Source: Geobacillus genomosp. 3 (GTDB lineage: Bacteria > Bacillota > Bacilli > Bacillales > Anoxybacillaceae). Taken from it: DNA of 64,000 bases. The DNA is taken from NCBI RefSeq assembly GCF_000445995.2, contig NC_022080.4:868001-932000 (forward strand). The letters run 5' to 3'. Shown here piece by piece: positions 1-7,984 of the stretch (positions are counted from its first letter, which is position 1; each line of letters begins with the position of its first letter). A program made the position numbers and the translations under genes. The notes under the pieces are model-generated. The model had not been told where the DNA came from, did no database searches, and was given only the letters and a program-made list of their open reading frames with translations.

Positions 1-2
1 CA

Positions 3-404
3 GTGGAAGAAAAACAAGCGTTATGGGAGAAGGGGCTCAGCCAAGCGGACCATTCCGTGTTTGTCGCCGAGGAACACGGGCGCGTCGTTGGATTCATCTC
101 CGGCGGACGAAACCGGGCGAGCGACGGCCCAGCGGCCCGATATGACGGGGAGCTGTACGCGGTGTATTTGCTCAAAGAGGCCCAAGGAAAAGGATGGGGA
201 CGGCGGCTTGTGCAAGCCTTGGCCCGCGACTTGGCGCAAAAAGGCATTCATTCGCTCGTCGTCTGGGTGCTTGCCGCCAATCCGTCGCGCGGTTTCTACG
301 AACGGCTTGGCGGTGAAAAACTGGCCGAGGAAAGGGTGGAAATCGGCGGAACAGTGTTATCGGAGTGGTGCTACGGCTGGCAAGACATTCAAACGATGAA
401 CTAG
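3..404 (+). CDS. GNAT-family N-acetyltransferase, 5' end outside window
   Basis: The reading frame is open from the first bases, so the true start probably lies upstream; 133 residues are visible. They show the C-terminal part of a GNAT fold: a central strand with ELYAVYL, then the acetyl-CoA pyrophosphate loop EAQGKGWGRRL, and the late NPSRGFYERLGG segment usual for these enzymes. It would transfer an acetyl group from acetyl-CoA to an unidentified amine. The gene stops about 130 bases before the next operon, whose promoter carries its own operators, so the two are probably independent. The substrate cannot be inferred. Confidence 0.8.
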   Translation: MEEKQALWEKGLSQADHSVFVAEEHGRVVGFISGGRNRASDGPAARYDGELYAVYLLKEAQGKGWGRRLVQALARDLAQKGIHSLVVWVLAANPSRGFYERLGGEKLAEERVEIGGTVLSEWCYGWQDIQTMN

Positions 405-446
405 GAAGGGGCTGCCGAACCGTCGGCAGCTTAAAAAACGTATTTT

Positions 447-512
447 GTGAGTGATTACTCACTTTACAAAAAGATTTATCTTCATTATACTGTAAATGAG
501 TGATTACTCACT
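447..512 (+). promoter_or_regulatory. Promoter with two flanking TetR-type operators
   Basis: A sigma-A-like promoter has TTTACA at 463-468, a 17-base spacer and TATACT at 486-491. The 14-base sequence TGAGTGATTACTCA, with inverted GAGT/ACTC arms, occurs twice, at 448-461 just upstream of the -35 and at 497-510 just downstream of the -10. This is the arrangement expected for repression by the TetR-family protein encoded at the end of the operon. Binding by that protein is inferred. Confidence 0.75.
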
Positions 513-536
513 GCCGTGTAAAAGGGGAGAAAAACA

Positions 537-1265
537 ATGACCGCCAATCCATGTATTCAAGTCGAGCGTGTTTCCAAGCGGTTTAGAAAAAAAGTGGTCA
601 TCGACGATGTGTCGTTGGATGTTCGCGCGGGAGAAATTTTCGGTCTGCTCGGCCCGTCGGGAGCCGGCAAGACGACGTTGGTGCGCATGATCGCCGGCAT
701 TGATCAAGCGAGCGAAGGCGCGATTCGTGTGCTGGGCGTGAACATGCCTGATCTTGGCGCCATGAAGCGGATTGGCTTTATGGCGCAGTCGGATGCCTTG
801 TACGGAGAATTGACCGCGCTCGAGAACATGCAATTTTTTGCTTCGATTTATGGGTTGCGAGGGAAAAAACAAAAAGAACGGATCGATAACATGCTCGCGC
901 TCGTCAACTTGACGGATGACCGGAAAAAGCCGGTGCACCAATACTCGGGCGGGATGAAGCGGCGGCTGTCGCTGGCGATCGCCTTGCTTCATGAACCGAA
1001 CGTGCTCATTTTGGATGAGCCGACGGTCGGCATCGATCCGGTGCTGCGTCAATCGATTTGGGCGGAACTCGAGCGGATTCGCCGGCGCGGCACAACCGTT
1101 GTCGTCACGACCCATGTGATGGATGAAGCGGAAAAGTGCGGGCGGCTTGGCATGATTCGCGAAGGTCGGTTGATCGCCGTCGGCCGCCCGGATGAGTTGA
1201 AACAAAAAGCAGGCGCGGAAACGATTGAACAAGCGTTTTTGGCGTTTGGAGGTGTCCGGCGATGA
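537..1265 (+). CDS. ABC-2 type exporter, ATP-binding subunit
   Basis: This 242-residue protein is the nucleotide-binding subunit of an ABC exporter, probably for drugs or other hydrophobic compounds. Walker A GPSGAGKT is at residues 39-46, the signature YSGGMKRR near 136-143, Walker B LILDEP at 157-162, and a switch histidine follows in VVTTHVMDEAE. The start is the ATG at 537, preceded by AAAGGGGAGA. It is the first gene of a three-gene operon and overlaps the permease gene by four bases (ATGA), suggesting translational coupling. Expression is probably controlled by the twin operators upstream. The exported compound is not evident. Confidence 0.93.
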   Translation: MTANPCIQVERVSKRFRKKVVIDDVSLDVRAGEIFGLLGPSGAGKTTLVRMIAGIDQASEGAIRVLGVNMPDLGAMKRIGFMAQSDALYGELTALENMQFFASIYGLRGKKQKERIDNMLALVNLTDDRKKPVHQYSGGMKRRLSLAIALLHEPNVLILDEPTVGIDPVLRQSIWAELERIRRRGTTVVVTTHVMDEAEKCGRLGMIREGRLIAVGRPDELKQKAGAETIEQAFLAFGGVRR

Positions 1266-2287
1266 GAGTGTTGGCGATGGTTGTCCGCATCATCCGCCAG
1301 TTTTTCCGCGACAAGCGCACGCTGGCGCTCATGATTGTCGCCCCGATGTTCGTCTTGTTGTTAATGGATTTAGTATTCAACGGGGAGGAATACAAACCAG
1401 CCATTGCCGTCAGCGACAATGTGCCTGAGGCGGTTGTTGATAAGTTAAAAGAAGCGGGAGCGAACGTGAACGAGCTGTCAGCAAAACAAGCGCAAAAGCA
1501 GCTGGACGGCCAAGATATTGACGCATGGCTTGACATGGGCGGAAGCGCTCCGCACCTTACGCTGGAAGGAAGCGACCCGACGGCCAATCAGGCGGTGATG
1601 GCCGCGGTGCAGCAGGCGTTTCAGTCCATGGCGCCCAAGCCCCCGTTTCAGTTGAAAACAACGTATTGGCACGGGTCAAGCGACATGGCGTCGTTTGATT
1701 ATTTCGGCCCGGTGCTCATCGGCTTTTTCATCTTCTTTTTCGTCTTTTTGATCGCCGGGGTATCGTTTTTGCGTGAACGGACGAATGGGACGCTCGAGCG
1801 GTTGATGGCGACGCCGCTCAGGCGCTGGGAAATGGTCGCCGGCTACATGGTCGGGTTCGGGCTGTTTACGACGATTCAAGCAAGCTTAATTTCATGGTTT
1901 GCTATTGATGTGCTCGACATGATGATGGAGGGTTCGTTCGGGTATGTGCTGCTCATTACGTTTTTGCTGGCGATGACGGCGCTGGCGCTCGGGATGCTGC
2001 TGTCGGCGTTTGCCAACAACGAGCTGCAAATGATGCAGTTTATCCCGCTTGTCGTCGTGCCGCAAGTGTTTTTTTCCGGCTTGTTCAACCTTGACACGAT
2101 GGAAGAATGGCTGCGTTCGCTGAGCGTCGTCATGCCGCTCAACTACGGGGCGGATGCGCTGCGCGATATTATGGTGCGCGGAGAGGGGTGGAGCGCTATC
2201 GCTGTTGACGTATACGTGCTGCTTGGTTTCACGCTGCTGTTTATGGTACTAAATGTAGTAACGCTGAAAAAATATCGCAAGCTGTAA
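1262..2287 (+). CDS. ABC-2 type exporter, membrane permease subunit
   Basis: This 341-residue membrane protein has the ABC-2 permease layout: one N-terminal transmembrane segment (about residues 20-38), a soluble extracytoplasmic region to about 140, then five hydrophobic helices to the C terminus. The RTNGTLERLMATPL segment after the second helix is the usual coupling region of ABC-2 exporters. It should pair with the ATPase whose gene it overlaps. The start overlaps the upstream stop codon. It resembles the YhgE/linearmycin and antibiotic exporter families in general shape, but its specificity is unknown. Confidence 0.9.
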   Translation: MRVLAMVVRIIRQFFRDKRTLALMIVAPMFVLLLMDLVFNGEEYKPAIAVSDNVPEAVVDKLKEAGANVNELSAKQAQKQLDGQDIDAWLDMGGSAPHLTLEGSDPTANQAVMAAVQQAFQSMAPKPPFQLKTTYWHGSSDMASFDYFGPVLIGFFIFFFVFLIAGVSFLRERTNGTLERLMATPLRRWEMVAGYMVGFGLFTTIQASLISWFAIDVLDMMMEGSFGYVLLITFLLAMTALALGMLLSAFANNELQMMQFIPLVVVPQVFFSGLFNLDTMEEWLRSLSVVMPLNYGADALRDIMVRGEGWSAIAVDVYVLLGFTLLFMVLNVVTLKKYRKL

Positions 2288-2298
2288 GGGGTAGAGCA

Positions 2299-2952
2299 AT
2301 GAGCGAGCATTCATGGATTCAGGAATTGCTGCAAATCGGCGGCAAGGACGGGAAGTTCAGTGAAAAACAGCTGAAAATTTTGGAAGCGGCGGTGGAAATG
2401 TTTGCTGAAAAAGGCTATGCGGCGACTTCCACGAGTGAAATCGCCAAAAAGGCCGGGGTGGCGGAAGGGACGATCTTCCGCCACTATAAGACGAAAAAAG
2501 ACTTATTGTTGGCGATCGTCACGCCGACATTGTTTCAGTCCGTCGCCCCGTTTTTGGCGAAAGAGTTTGTTCGCGAAGTGTTTGACAACGAATATGAGAC
2601 GTACGAACAGTTTTTGCGCGCGGTGCTCGCTAACCGCTACGCGTTTGTGAAAACGTATTTGCCGGCGATTCGCGTGCTCTGGCAGGAGCTGGCCTTTCAT
2701 TCCGAGATCAAACAGTGCTTTCAACGCGTGTTTGTCGAGCATGTGTATCCGAAATTCGCCCGCATTGTCCGCCACTTTCAAGAGAAAGGGGAGTTGGCCG
2801 AGCTGCCGGTCGATTCGGTCATCCGCTTGACGATCACATCGCTCGCCGGCTTTTTGGCCGCCCGCTTTCTCCTTTTGCCTGACCACAACTGGGACGATGA
2901 GGCGGAAATGGAACGGACGATCCGCGTGTTGATGAACGGTCTGCGGCGCTAA
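2299..2952 (+). CDS. TetR-family repressor of the exporter operon
   Basis: This 217-residue protein has a TetR N-terminal helix-turn-helix (about residues 22-70, with TSTSEIAKKAGVAEGTIFRHY) followed by a helical ligand-binding domain. It is the last gene of the exporter operon, 11 bases after the permease. The likely role is autoregulatory repression from the two TGAGTGATTACTCA sites upstream of the operon, relieved when a transported compound binds. The RBS AAGGGG lies just upstream of the ATG. The ligand is unknown; operator assignment is by position and symmetry only. Confidence 0.88.
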   Translation: MSEHSWIQELLQIGGKDGKFSEKQLKILEAAVEMFAEKGYAATSTSEIAKKAGVAEGTIFRHYKTKKDLLLAIVTPTLFQSVAPFLAKEFVREVFDNEYETYEQFLRAVLANRYAFVKTYLPAIRVLWQELAFHSEIKQCFQRVFVEHVYPKFARIVRHFQEKGELAELPVDSVIRLTITSLAGFLAARFLLLPDHNWDDEAEMERTIRVLMNGLRR

Positions 2953-2953
2953 C

Positions 2954-2999
2954 CGGCCGGCTTCCGCGCAGGAGCCGGCCTAGTTGTTTTCTTTTTTTA
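2954..2999 (+). terminator. Rho-independent terminator of the exporter operon
   Basis: A G+C-rich stem pairs GGCCGGCTTCC with GGAGCCGGCC around a short loop, with one bulged base, and is followed by a T-rich tract. It directly follows the tetR stop codon. Confidence 0.85.
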
Positions 3000-3339
3000 C
3001 ATTCACCCACCGTCCCGAAGCGCCGACAACGCTTGATCAATCGGTGTCCTCGATGACTGTTGAAGATACGGGATGTTCTGGTGCATCACATCCGCCAACA
3101 ACCGTCCTGCCTTCCGTTACTAACACTTGTATACAGTTTTTACACAGTTCAACACTGATATTTGCAAAATTTACGTAAAGGAAATGTAATCAAAAAAGGG
3201 AAAAAGGACATAGCGACCGGGAAGGAAAATAGTCAGTCTTTTTATCGATATGAACATTTGTTTTTTTTGTACTTTTTTCATTTTGCTGATTTCCTCCTAT
3301 GATCAAACTCCTTTTTTGCTGCTGCTGCCGTTTTCCCCC

Positions 3340-3382
3340 TTTACCTCGACTTTATACTCCATTAAAAAAAAGTTCCTATAAT
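3340..3382 (+). promoter_or_regulatory. Candidate Pho-box repeats and -10 upstream of phoD
   Basis: Hexamers TTTACC (3340), TTTATA (3351), TTAAAA (3362) and TTCCTA (3373) recur every 11 bases, ending in a TATAAT at 3377-3382 that lacks a good -35. PhoP-activated promoters of Bacillus use TT(A/C/T)ACA-like direct repeats with 11-base spacing in this position. The match to consensus is loose, so this is a candidate. The remaining intergenic DNA from 3000 to 3339 shows no gene. Confidence 0.4.
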
Positions 3383-3426
3383 CAGTCGTGTATGGAACAT
3401 CTTTCATAGCTGGGAGGGAACGAGAA

Positions 3427-5175
3427 ATGAAAGAGGAGAATGTTGTCAATGAACTGATGAAACGGTTGAATGAGGAGGTGCTGAACAAACGCATAGACCG
3501 CCGCACTCTTTTGCACAGCGCCGGCAAAATCGCGGGCCTGTCTCTCGGGATGGCGATCGCTCAGTCTTTAGGAGGATTTGACGTTCATGCGGCCCCGAAA
3601 TTCGCCGATTATCCGTTTCAGCTTGGCGTTGCTTCTGGCGATCCGTTAGCAGACAGTGTCGTCTTATGGACAAGACTGGCTCCGGATCCGCTGAACGGCG
3701 GCGGAATGCCCCCGCATCTCGTTCCTGTTCATTGGGAAGTGGCGGCCGATGAACATTTTCGGCATGTTATCCGCCGCGGCACCGAAATGGCTTCGCCTCG
3801 TCTTGGACACTCTGTTCACGTCGAGGTGAACGGCTTAAAGCCCAACACGGTCTATTACTACCGTTTTAAATGCGGAAATGAGATGAGCCCGGTCGGCAGA
3901 ACAAAGACGATTCCTGCACCGGGGGCTGAGGTGCAGGAAATGCTATTTGCCTTTGCCTCGTGCCAGCAGTTTGAGCACGGGTATTACACAGCGTACAAAC
4001 ATATGGCAAGAGAAAACCTCGATCTCGTTTTTCATCTCGGCGACTACATTTACGAATATGGACCGAACGAATACGTATCTTTTACCGGCAATGTGCGCAC
4101 CCATAACAGCCCGGAAATTATCACCGTTGAAGATTACCGCAACCGCTATGCGTTGTACCGGTCTGACGCAGACTTGCGGGCGGCGCATGCGGCCTTTCCG
4201 TGGGTCGTGACGTGGGATGACCATGAGGTCGAAAACAACTACGCCAATGTGATCCCAGAGGATGGACAGTCTGTGGAAGCGTTCATTCACCGCCGCGCGG
4301 CGGCATACCAAGCGTATTATGAACATATGCCGCTTCGGAAATCGTCGCTTCCGCACGCAGAACATATGCGTCTGTACCGCTCATTTGCCTATGGCGACTT
4401 AGCTAGTTTCTATGTTTTAGATACGCGCCAATACCGCGATGATCAGGCAAACGGAGATGGGACAAAGGCGCATTCGCCGGAATCGCTCGACCCAAACCGA
4501 ACCCTTCTTGGGGCTGAGCAGGAGCAATGGCTGCTCGATCACCTCGGCCGTTCAAAAACAAAATGGAATGTCTTGGCCCAGCAAGTGTTTTTTGCCCAGC
4601 GAAACTTTGGGACAAGCCTAGCGCCTAAATACAGCATGGATGCTTGGGATGGATATCCGGCGGCCCGTCAGCGCATTACTGAGTTTGTGGTGCAAAACAA
4701 GATGAAGAACTTGATTGTATTGACTGGCGATGTCCATGCGAATTGGGCGTCCAACTTGGCGACAGACTATGATGATCCGGATGCGCTGATCTTTGGCGCG
4801 GAGTTCATCGGCACGTCTATCACGTCCGGCGGAAACGGTTCAGATTGGCGGGCGGATACAGAGCGAGTTTTGGCGCAAAATCCACATCTTCGCTTTTTTA
4901 ATAATTATCGGGGATATGTCCGCTGTCGGGTCACTCCGGAGCAGTGGCGCGCTGACTACCGGGTTATTCCGTACGTCACCGAACCTGGGGCCGATATTTG
5001 GACGAGAGCATCGCTCGTGTATGAGAAAGATGGGCGGGGAATCCGGGAAATTTCGTCTACATCATTGCCGATCGGCGCTAAAATGTCTAGCGAGGTGGAA
5101 GAAGACCGCCACCGCGCCCATGCGCGCGCCAGAGAAAAGCAAAAAGAAAAGAAAAAAGGAAAAATCGCAAACTGA
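3427..5175 (+). CDS. phoD: PhoD-family alkaline phosphatase/phosphodiesterase, Tat-exported
   Basis: This enzyme hydrolyses phosphate esters, and in Bacillus probably teichoic acid, outside the membrane during phosphate limitation. The ATG at 3427 is chosen over an in-frame ATG at 3388 because GGGAGGG lies 8 bases upstream. The mature start would give 582 residues. The N terminus carries a twin-arginine signal (DRRTLLHSAG, then a hydrophobic stretch ending DVHAA). Metal-site motifs are HLGDY (D206), WDDHE (263-267) and GDVH (D435-H437). The very basic, Glu/Lys/Arg-rich tail is unusual. It is followed by a frameshifted tatA, the expected Tat partner in the B. subtilis phoD-tatAd-tatCd order; tatC is absent here. 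Confidence 0.93.
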   Translation: MKEENVVNELMKRLNEEVLNKRIDRRTLLHSAGKIAGLSLGMAIAQSLGGFDVHAAPKFADYPFQLGVASGDPLADSVVLWTRLAPDPLNGGGMPPHLVPVHWEVAADEHFRHVIRRGTEMASPRLGHSVHVEVNGLKPNTVYYYRFKCGNEMSPVGRTKTIPAPGAEVQEMLFAFASCQQFEHGYYTAYKHMARENLDLVFHLGDYIYEYGPNEYVSFTGNVRTHNSPEIITVEDYRNRYALYRSDADLRAAHAAFPWVVTWDDHEVENNYANVIPEDGQSVEAFIHRRAAAYQAYYEHMPLRKSSLPHAEHMRLYRSFAYGDLASFYVLDTRQYRDDQANGDGTKAHSPESLDPNRTLLGAEQEQWLLDHLGRSKTKWNVLAQQVFFAQRNFGTSLAPKYSMDAWDGYPAARQRITEFVVQNKMKNLIVLTGDVHANWASNLATDYDDPDALIFGAEFIGTSITSGGNGSDWRADTERVLAQNPHLRFFNNYRGYVRCRVTPEQWRADYRVIPYVTEPGADIWTRASLVYEKDGRGIREISSTSLPIGAKMSSEVEEDRHRAHARAREKQKEKKKGKIAN

Positions 5176-5246
5176 AGCAACGAGTATGGGCATTCGTCCC
5201 GCTGTTTGGGCCGAATGCCTCGTTTTCTCCTAAGGGGCGAGCATAG

Positions 5247-5499
5247 ATGTTGAGCAATATCGGGATTCTTGGATTCACTCTCCTTTTGATTTTTTGCCTT
5301 GCTCATCTTCGGCCCTTTGAAATTGCCGGAAATTGGGCAGACGTTAGGTGAATTTCAGAGTGCCACACGCGACTTTGCCTCTAACGAAACAAAAGGAGGA
5401 ACAGGGCCTTTGAAAAAGGTGAATGGATCAAAGAAGCGGGCGGCGGTCACCCGCTTCTTTATATTTTCATACACCGCTCGCCTTCCGTCTTTCGTTTGA
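5247..5499 (+). pseudogene. tatA: tatA-like translocase gene with +1 frameshift
   Basis: From the ATG at 5247 (RBS AAGGGGCGA) the first frame gives MLSNIGILGFTLLLIF, the start of a TatA membrane helix, but then runs off to a stop. The next frame (+1) continues as LLIFGPLKLPEIGQTLGEF, the TatA hinge and amphipathic helix. Removing one T from the T6 run at 5290-5295 restores one protein. The restored frame still reads through the downstream terminator hairpin, so a second lesion or an eroded C terminus is possible. Known role: pore component for export of folded proteins such as the adjacent PhoD. Either a real mutation or a homopolymer sequencing error. Confidence 0.8.
5430..5467 (+). terminator. 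Terminator after phoD-tatA
   Basis: AAAGAAGCGGG (5430-5440) pairs with CCCGCTTCTTT (5450-5460) and is followed by a short T/A-rich run. It lies inside the extended tatA frame. Confidence 0.7.
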
Positions 5500-5666
5500 A
5501 TACCGGCATTCACTTTTTATCCAGCCCCGCATACATTGTCAACGTTTTGATTTCAACCTTCGCAAATGATTATGAGTCATGTTTCTCCACATATGAAAAG
5601 TGTTTGCATTTTCTGGACGTTGCCTATTGTCTGTTCGTTCCACGTTTTGCAATGGAAATGACCGAT

Positions 5667-5680
5667 AGAAAACGTTTTCT
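5667..5680 (+). promoter_or_regulatory. cre-like CcpA site
   Basis: AGAAAACGTTTTCT is a perfect palindrome differing from the Bacillus cre consensus (TGWAARCGYTWNCW) only in the first base. It lies just upstream of a -35 element, consistent with carbon catabolite control of the adjacent sugar transport promoter. Confidence 0.6.
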
Positions 5681-5688
5681 GAATTTTG

Positions 5689-5756
5689 TTGACGAGGAAA
5701 TGAGACAAGTGATATCATTTCAATAGAATGATGTTTTATTAGTTAAGTAAACAAAT
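5689..5756 (+). promoter_or_regulatory. Promoter and ROK operator O1
   Basis: TTGACG (5689-5694) and TATCAT (5713-5718) form a promoter with an 18-base spacer. Downstream at 5738-5756 lies ATTAGTT-AAGTA-AACAAAT, an inverted repeat also found before the symporter (6306) and uxaC (9355) genes. XylR-type ROK repressors bind similar A/T-rich inverted repeats, and a ROK gene is in the cluster. This promoter now faces only a truncated symporter gene. Confidence 0.65.
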
Positions 5757-5822
5757 TATTTAAGGAAGGGGGCGGCCCATAAATCTTGACCATGTCTAGA
5801 CGGTTTTATCACTCTAGGATGA

Positions 5823-6152
5823 TCAAAACGAAAAAAGGGGGGACGATTAATTATTACTTGGTTTGCAGCGTTGGTGGGGCCGATGTCCGTTCCGATGATT
5901 TTAGGGTTGCTTCCGCAGTTTAAGCACAGTGATGGGAAGATAGCGATTGCTTCCATTATTGGGGGAGTTTTCGGATTTGTCGTTACACAGACAACAGATT
6001 GGGTCCCTGCCGATATGGAAACAGCGTTTCCACTTTTCGTTACGTTGCTTGTCTTTATCGTTGGGGGAGTGCTCAATAAGAAACGTGGAGGAAGTGTGCC
6101 CCCTGCTGTCGATGAACTGTTAATGTATTTAGGTAAGGAAGAACGGAAATAA
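5823..6152 (+). pseudogene. 3' remnant of a sodium:solute symporter gene
   Basis: About 100 codons read as the last helices and tail of an SSS-family symporter: TWFAALVGPMSVPMILGLLP, then two hydrophobic segments and a basic, hydrophilic C terminus. A full family member has roughly 450-550 residues, so more than three quarters is missing; in-frame stops lie just upstream (5787, 5820) and there is no convincing start. It sits directly behind a complete promoter, cre-like site and operator, which points to an internal deletion of a once regulated transporter. A short translated fragment starting at TTG 5871 is possible but unlikely to function. Confidence 0.7.
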
Positions 6153-6257
6153 TATCTTTTGGAAAGCGGAGAGCCCATGTTCTCCTGTTAAACGATCAGG
6201 GACATTTGTTTTCCTATCTTTTGCGTGCTAGGTTCTTTGAATGTTACGAAAAAACTA

Positions 6258-6324
6258 TTGACGACTGGACTGTGCCGTGATAGGCTAAATACACGGGGTA
6301 AATTTATTAGTTTACTGAACTAAT
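6258..6324 (+). promoter_or_regulatory. Promoter and ROK operator O2 for the GPH symporter
   Basis: TTGACG (6258-6263) and TAGGCT (6281-6286) with a 17-base spacer, followed at 6306-6324 by ATTAGTT-TACTG-AACTAAT, a perfect 7-base inverted repeat. The arms match the O1 and O3 sites, the spacer differs. Confidence 0.6.
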
Positions 6325-6408
6325 TAAATAGTTAGTGAAGGAATTTAGTTTGTGCATCGGTGTAAGGGGTTTCAAAAAGGAGTTTTTGGACACTAGGGAG
6401 GGGCTGCT

Positions 6409-7818
6409 ATGAGTCAAGTAACAAAAATGGAGACGAGGGCTACAACGTCTGGTGAAAACAAGGTACGGCCGTTTGGAATTAGGGACCAGATCGGTTACTT
6501 GTTTGGTGATTTCGGCAATGACTTTTTCTTCATTCTTGTCGCTTCATTTTTGATGGTTTATTATACGGATGTGTTTGGGTTGAACGCAGCGCTGGTGGGG
6601 ACACTCTTTTTAATCGCTAGGCTGTGGGATGCGGTCGCTGATGTGGCGTGGGGCCGGTTTATTGACACGAGAAACCCGAGCAAACATGGGAAGTTTAAGC
6701 CTTGGATTTTCCGGATGTCGTTGCCGCTTGTCATTTCCGGTGTGCTTATGTTTGTCTATATTCCTGGCATGACGACGGGATTTTATGAGGCGTATGCTTT
6801 TGTGACATACCTCCTTTGGGGGACGCTGTATAGCACGGTCAACATTCCATACGGCTCGATGGCGTCAGTCATTACGAGCGATCCGGTTGAGCGCACATCG
6901 TTGTCCACGTTCCGGACGATGGGGGCGATGTTGGCGGGACTCATTATTAACACGGTTGGTCCGCTCATTTTATTTGTCAATAACGAGGCGAACGCCAATC
7001 GCTTTTTCCTCGCTGCGGTCATTTTCGGAATTTTGTCGCTTGCCTGCTATATGGCGTGCTACAAGTTATCAACGGAACGGATCGTCTTACAAGAATCGGA
7101 AAGCACGAAACTGAATTTAAGCAAAACGTTAAAAGGATTGCTAAAAAACAAGCCGCTCATTTGGATTTTAATTGCTTCGCTCACGTTTATGGTTTGCTTT
7201 ATGTTAATCGGAGCTGTAAACGTCTATTTATTTAAAGACTATTTTGGAAGCGCTAAATCGCTGAGCCTTGTCGGGCTGTTGCAGTCGGTTGCCGTATTTG
7301 TCGCCATGCCATTTGTGAAACCGCTTGTAGCGAAGTTTGGGAAAAAGGAAACGGCGGCAGCGGGGTTGTTGCTGGCTGCTGCAGTGTACATTCTGCTTTA
7401 CTTTTTGCCGCAATTGACGGCCATGCAATTTATCGCTCTTTTAACTGTAGCGATGTTCGGGTACGGATTTTTCAACTTAGTGATTTGGGCGTTTGTTACG
7501 GACGTTATTGACTATCACGAATATTTGACCGGTTTGCGCGAAGATGGAACCGTTTACTCGATTTACTCGTTTTCCCGCAAAGTCGGCCAGGCGGTCGCCG
7601 GCGGTTTGGGCGGATGGGCGATTGCGGCGGTCGGGTATAATGCCGGGTTGAAAGAACAGACAGAAAGCACTCTTCACGGCATTTACATGTTAGGGACCCT
7701 AGTGCCTGGATTGACCTTGTTGGTCATTGCCCTTATTTTAATCTTCTTGTATCCATTAAATAAGGAGCGGGCAACCCAATTGGCGATTGAACTTGAGGAA
7801 AAACGGAAAGCGAAATGA
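6409..7818 (+). CDS. GPH-family glycoside/hexuronide:cation symporter
   Basis: This 469-residue protein has about twelve transmembrane segments and the glycoside-pentoside-hexuronide transporter features: FGDFGNDFFF near the first helix, the early D-x4-D loop LWDAVADVAWGRFIDTRNPSKHGKFKPW (cut by this annotation into motif form, with FKPW at its end), and a late VTDVIDYHEYLTGLREDGTVYS region. It would import glucuronides or glucuronate with Na+ or H+. The gene starts at an ATG preceded by GGGAGGGG and has its own promoter and operator. Its place beside beta-glucuronidase and uronate isomerase supports a hexuronide substrate, as for E. coli UidB; exact substrate not shown. Confidence 0.88.
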   Translation: MSQVTKMETRATTSGENKVRPFGIRDQIGYLFGDFGNDFFFILVASFLMVYYTDVFGLNAALVGTLFLIARLWDAVADVAWGRFIDTRNPSKHGKFKPWIFRMSLPLVISGVLMFVYIPGMTTGFYEAYAFVTYLLWGTLYSTVNIPYGSMASVITSDPVERTSLSTFRTMGAMLAGLIINTVGPLILFVNNEANANRFFLAAVIFGILSLACYMACYKLSTERIVLQESESTKLNLSKTLKGLLKNKPLIWILIASLTFMVCFMLIGAVNVYLFKDYFGSAKSLSLVGLLQSVAVFVAMPFVKPLVAKFGKKETAAAGLLLAAAVYILLYFLPQLTAMQFIALLTVAMFGYGFFNLVIWAFVTDVIDYHEYLTGLREDGTVYSIYSFSRKVGQAVAGGLGGWAIAAVGYNAGLKEQTESTLHGIYMLGTLVPGLTLLVIALILIFLYPLNKERATQLAIELEEKRKAK

Positions 7819-7837
7819 TAAAAACGGTTGATTGGAT

Positions 7838-7881
7838 ATCCCCCTTCTGGACAAGCTGTCCATTGAAGGGGGATGTTTTTT
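7838..7881. terminator. Terminator between convergent symporter and ROK genes
   Basis: ATCCCCCTTC pairs with GAAGGGGGAT; an inner TGGACA/TGTCCA pair extends the stem. A T6 run follows on the plus strand. Confidence 0.85.
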
Positions 7882-7984
7882 GGGCAAAGAAACCTTCGTT
7901 TCAAAGCGAAGTAAAATGAACTTGCTTTGAGCAAAGGGGAACGTAGAATCCCTCGCTTCAACTGCCGATCAGAGGGGGAGAGGG

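Noticed and set aside
504..1232. 242-codon minus-strand frame opposite the ABC ATPase
   Set aside because: Shadow of a well-supported gene; no RBS and no recognised fold.
3128..3154. TACA-containing repeats as the Pho box of phoD
   Set aside because: They lie more than 220 bases from the -10 and are less regular than the repeats at 3340-3378.
5496..5726. 76-codon open frame after the phoD-tatA terminator
   Set aside because: No RBS, no family resemblance, and it covers a cre-like site and promoter; most likely chance.
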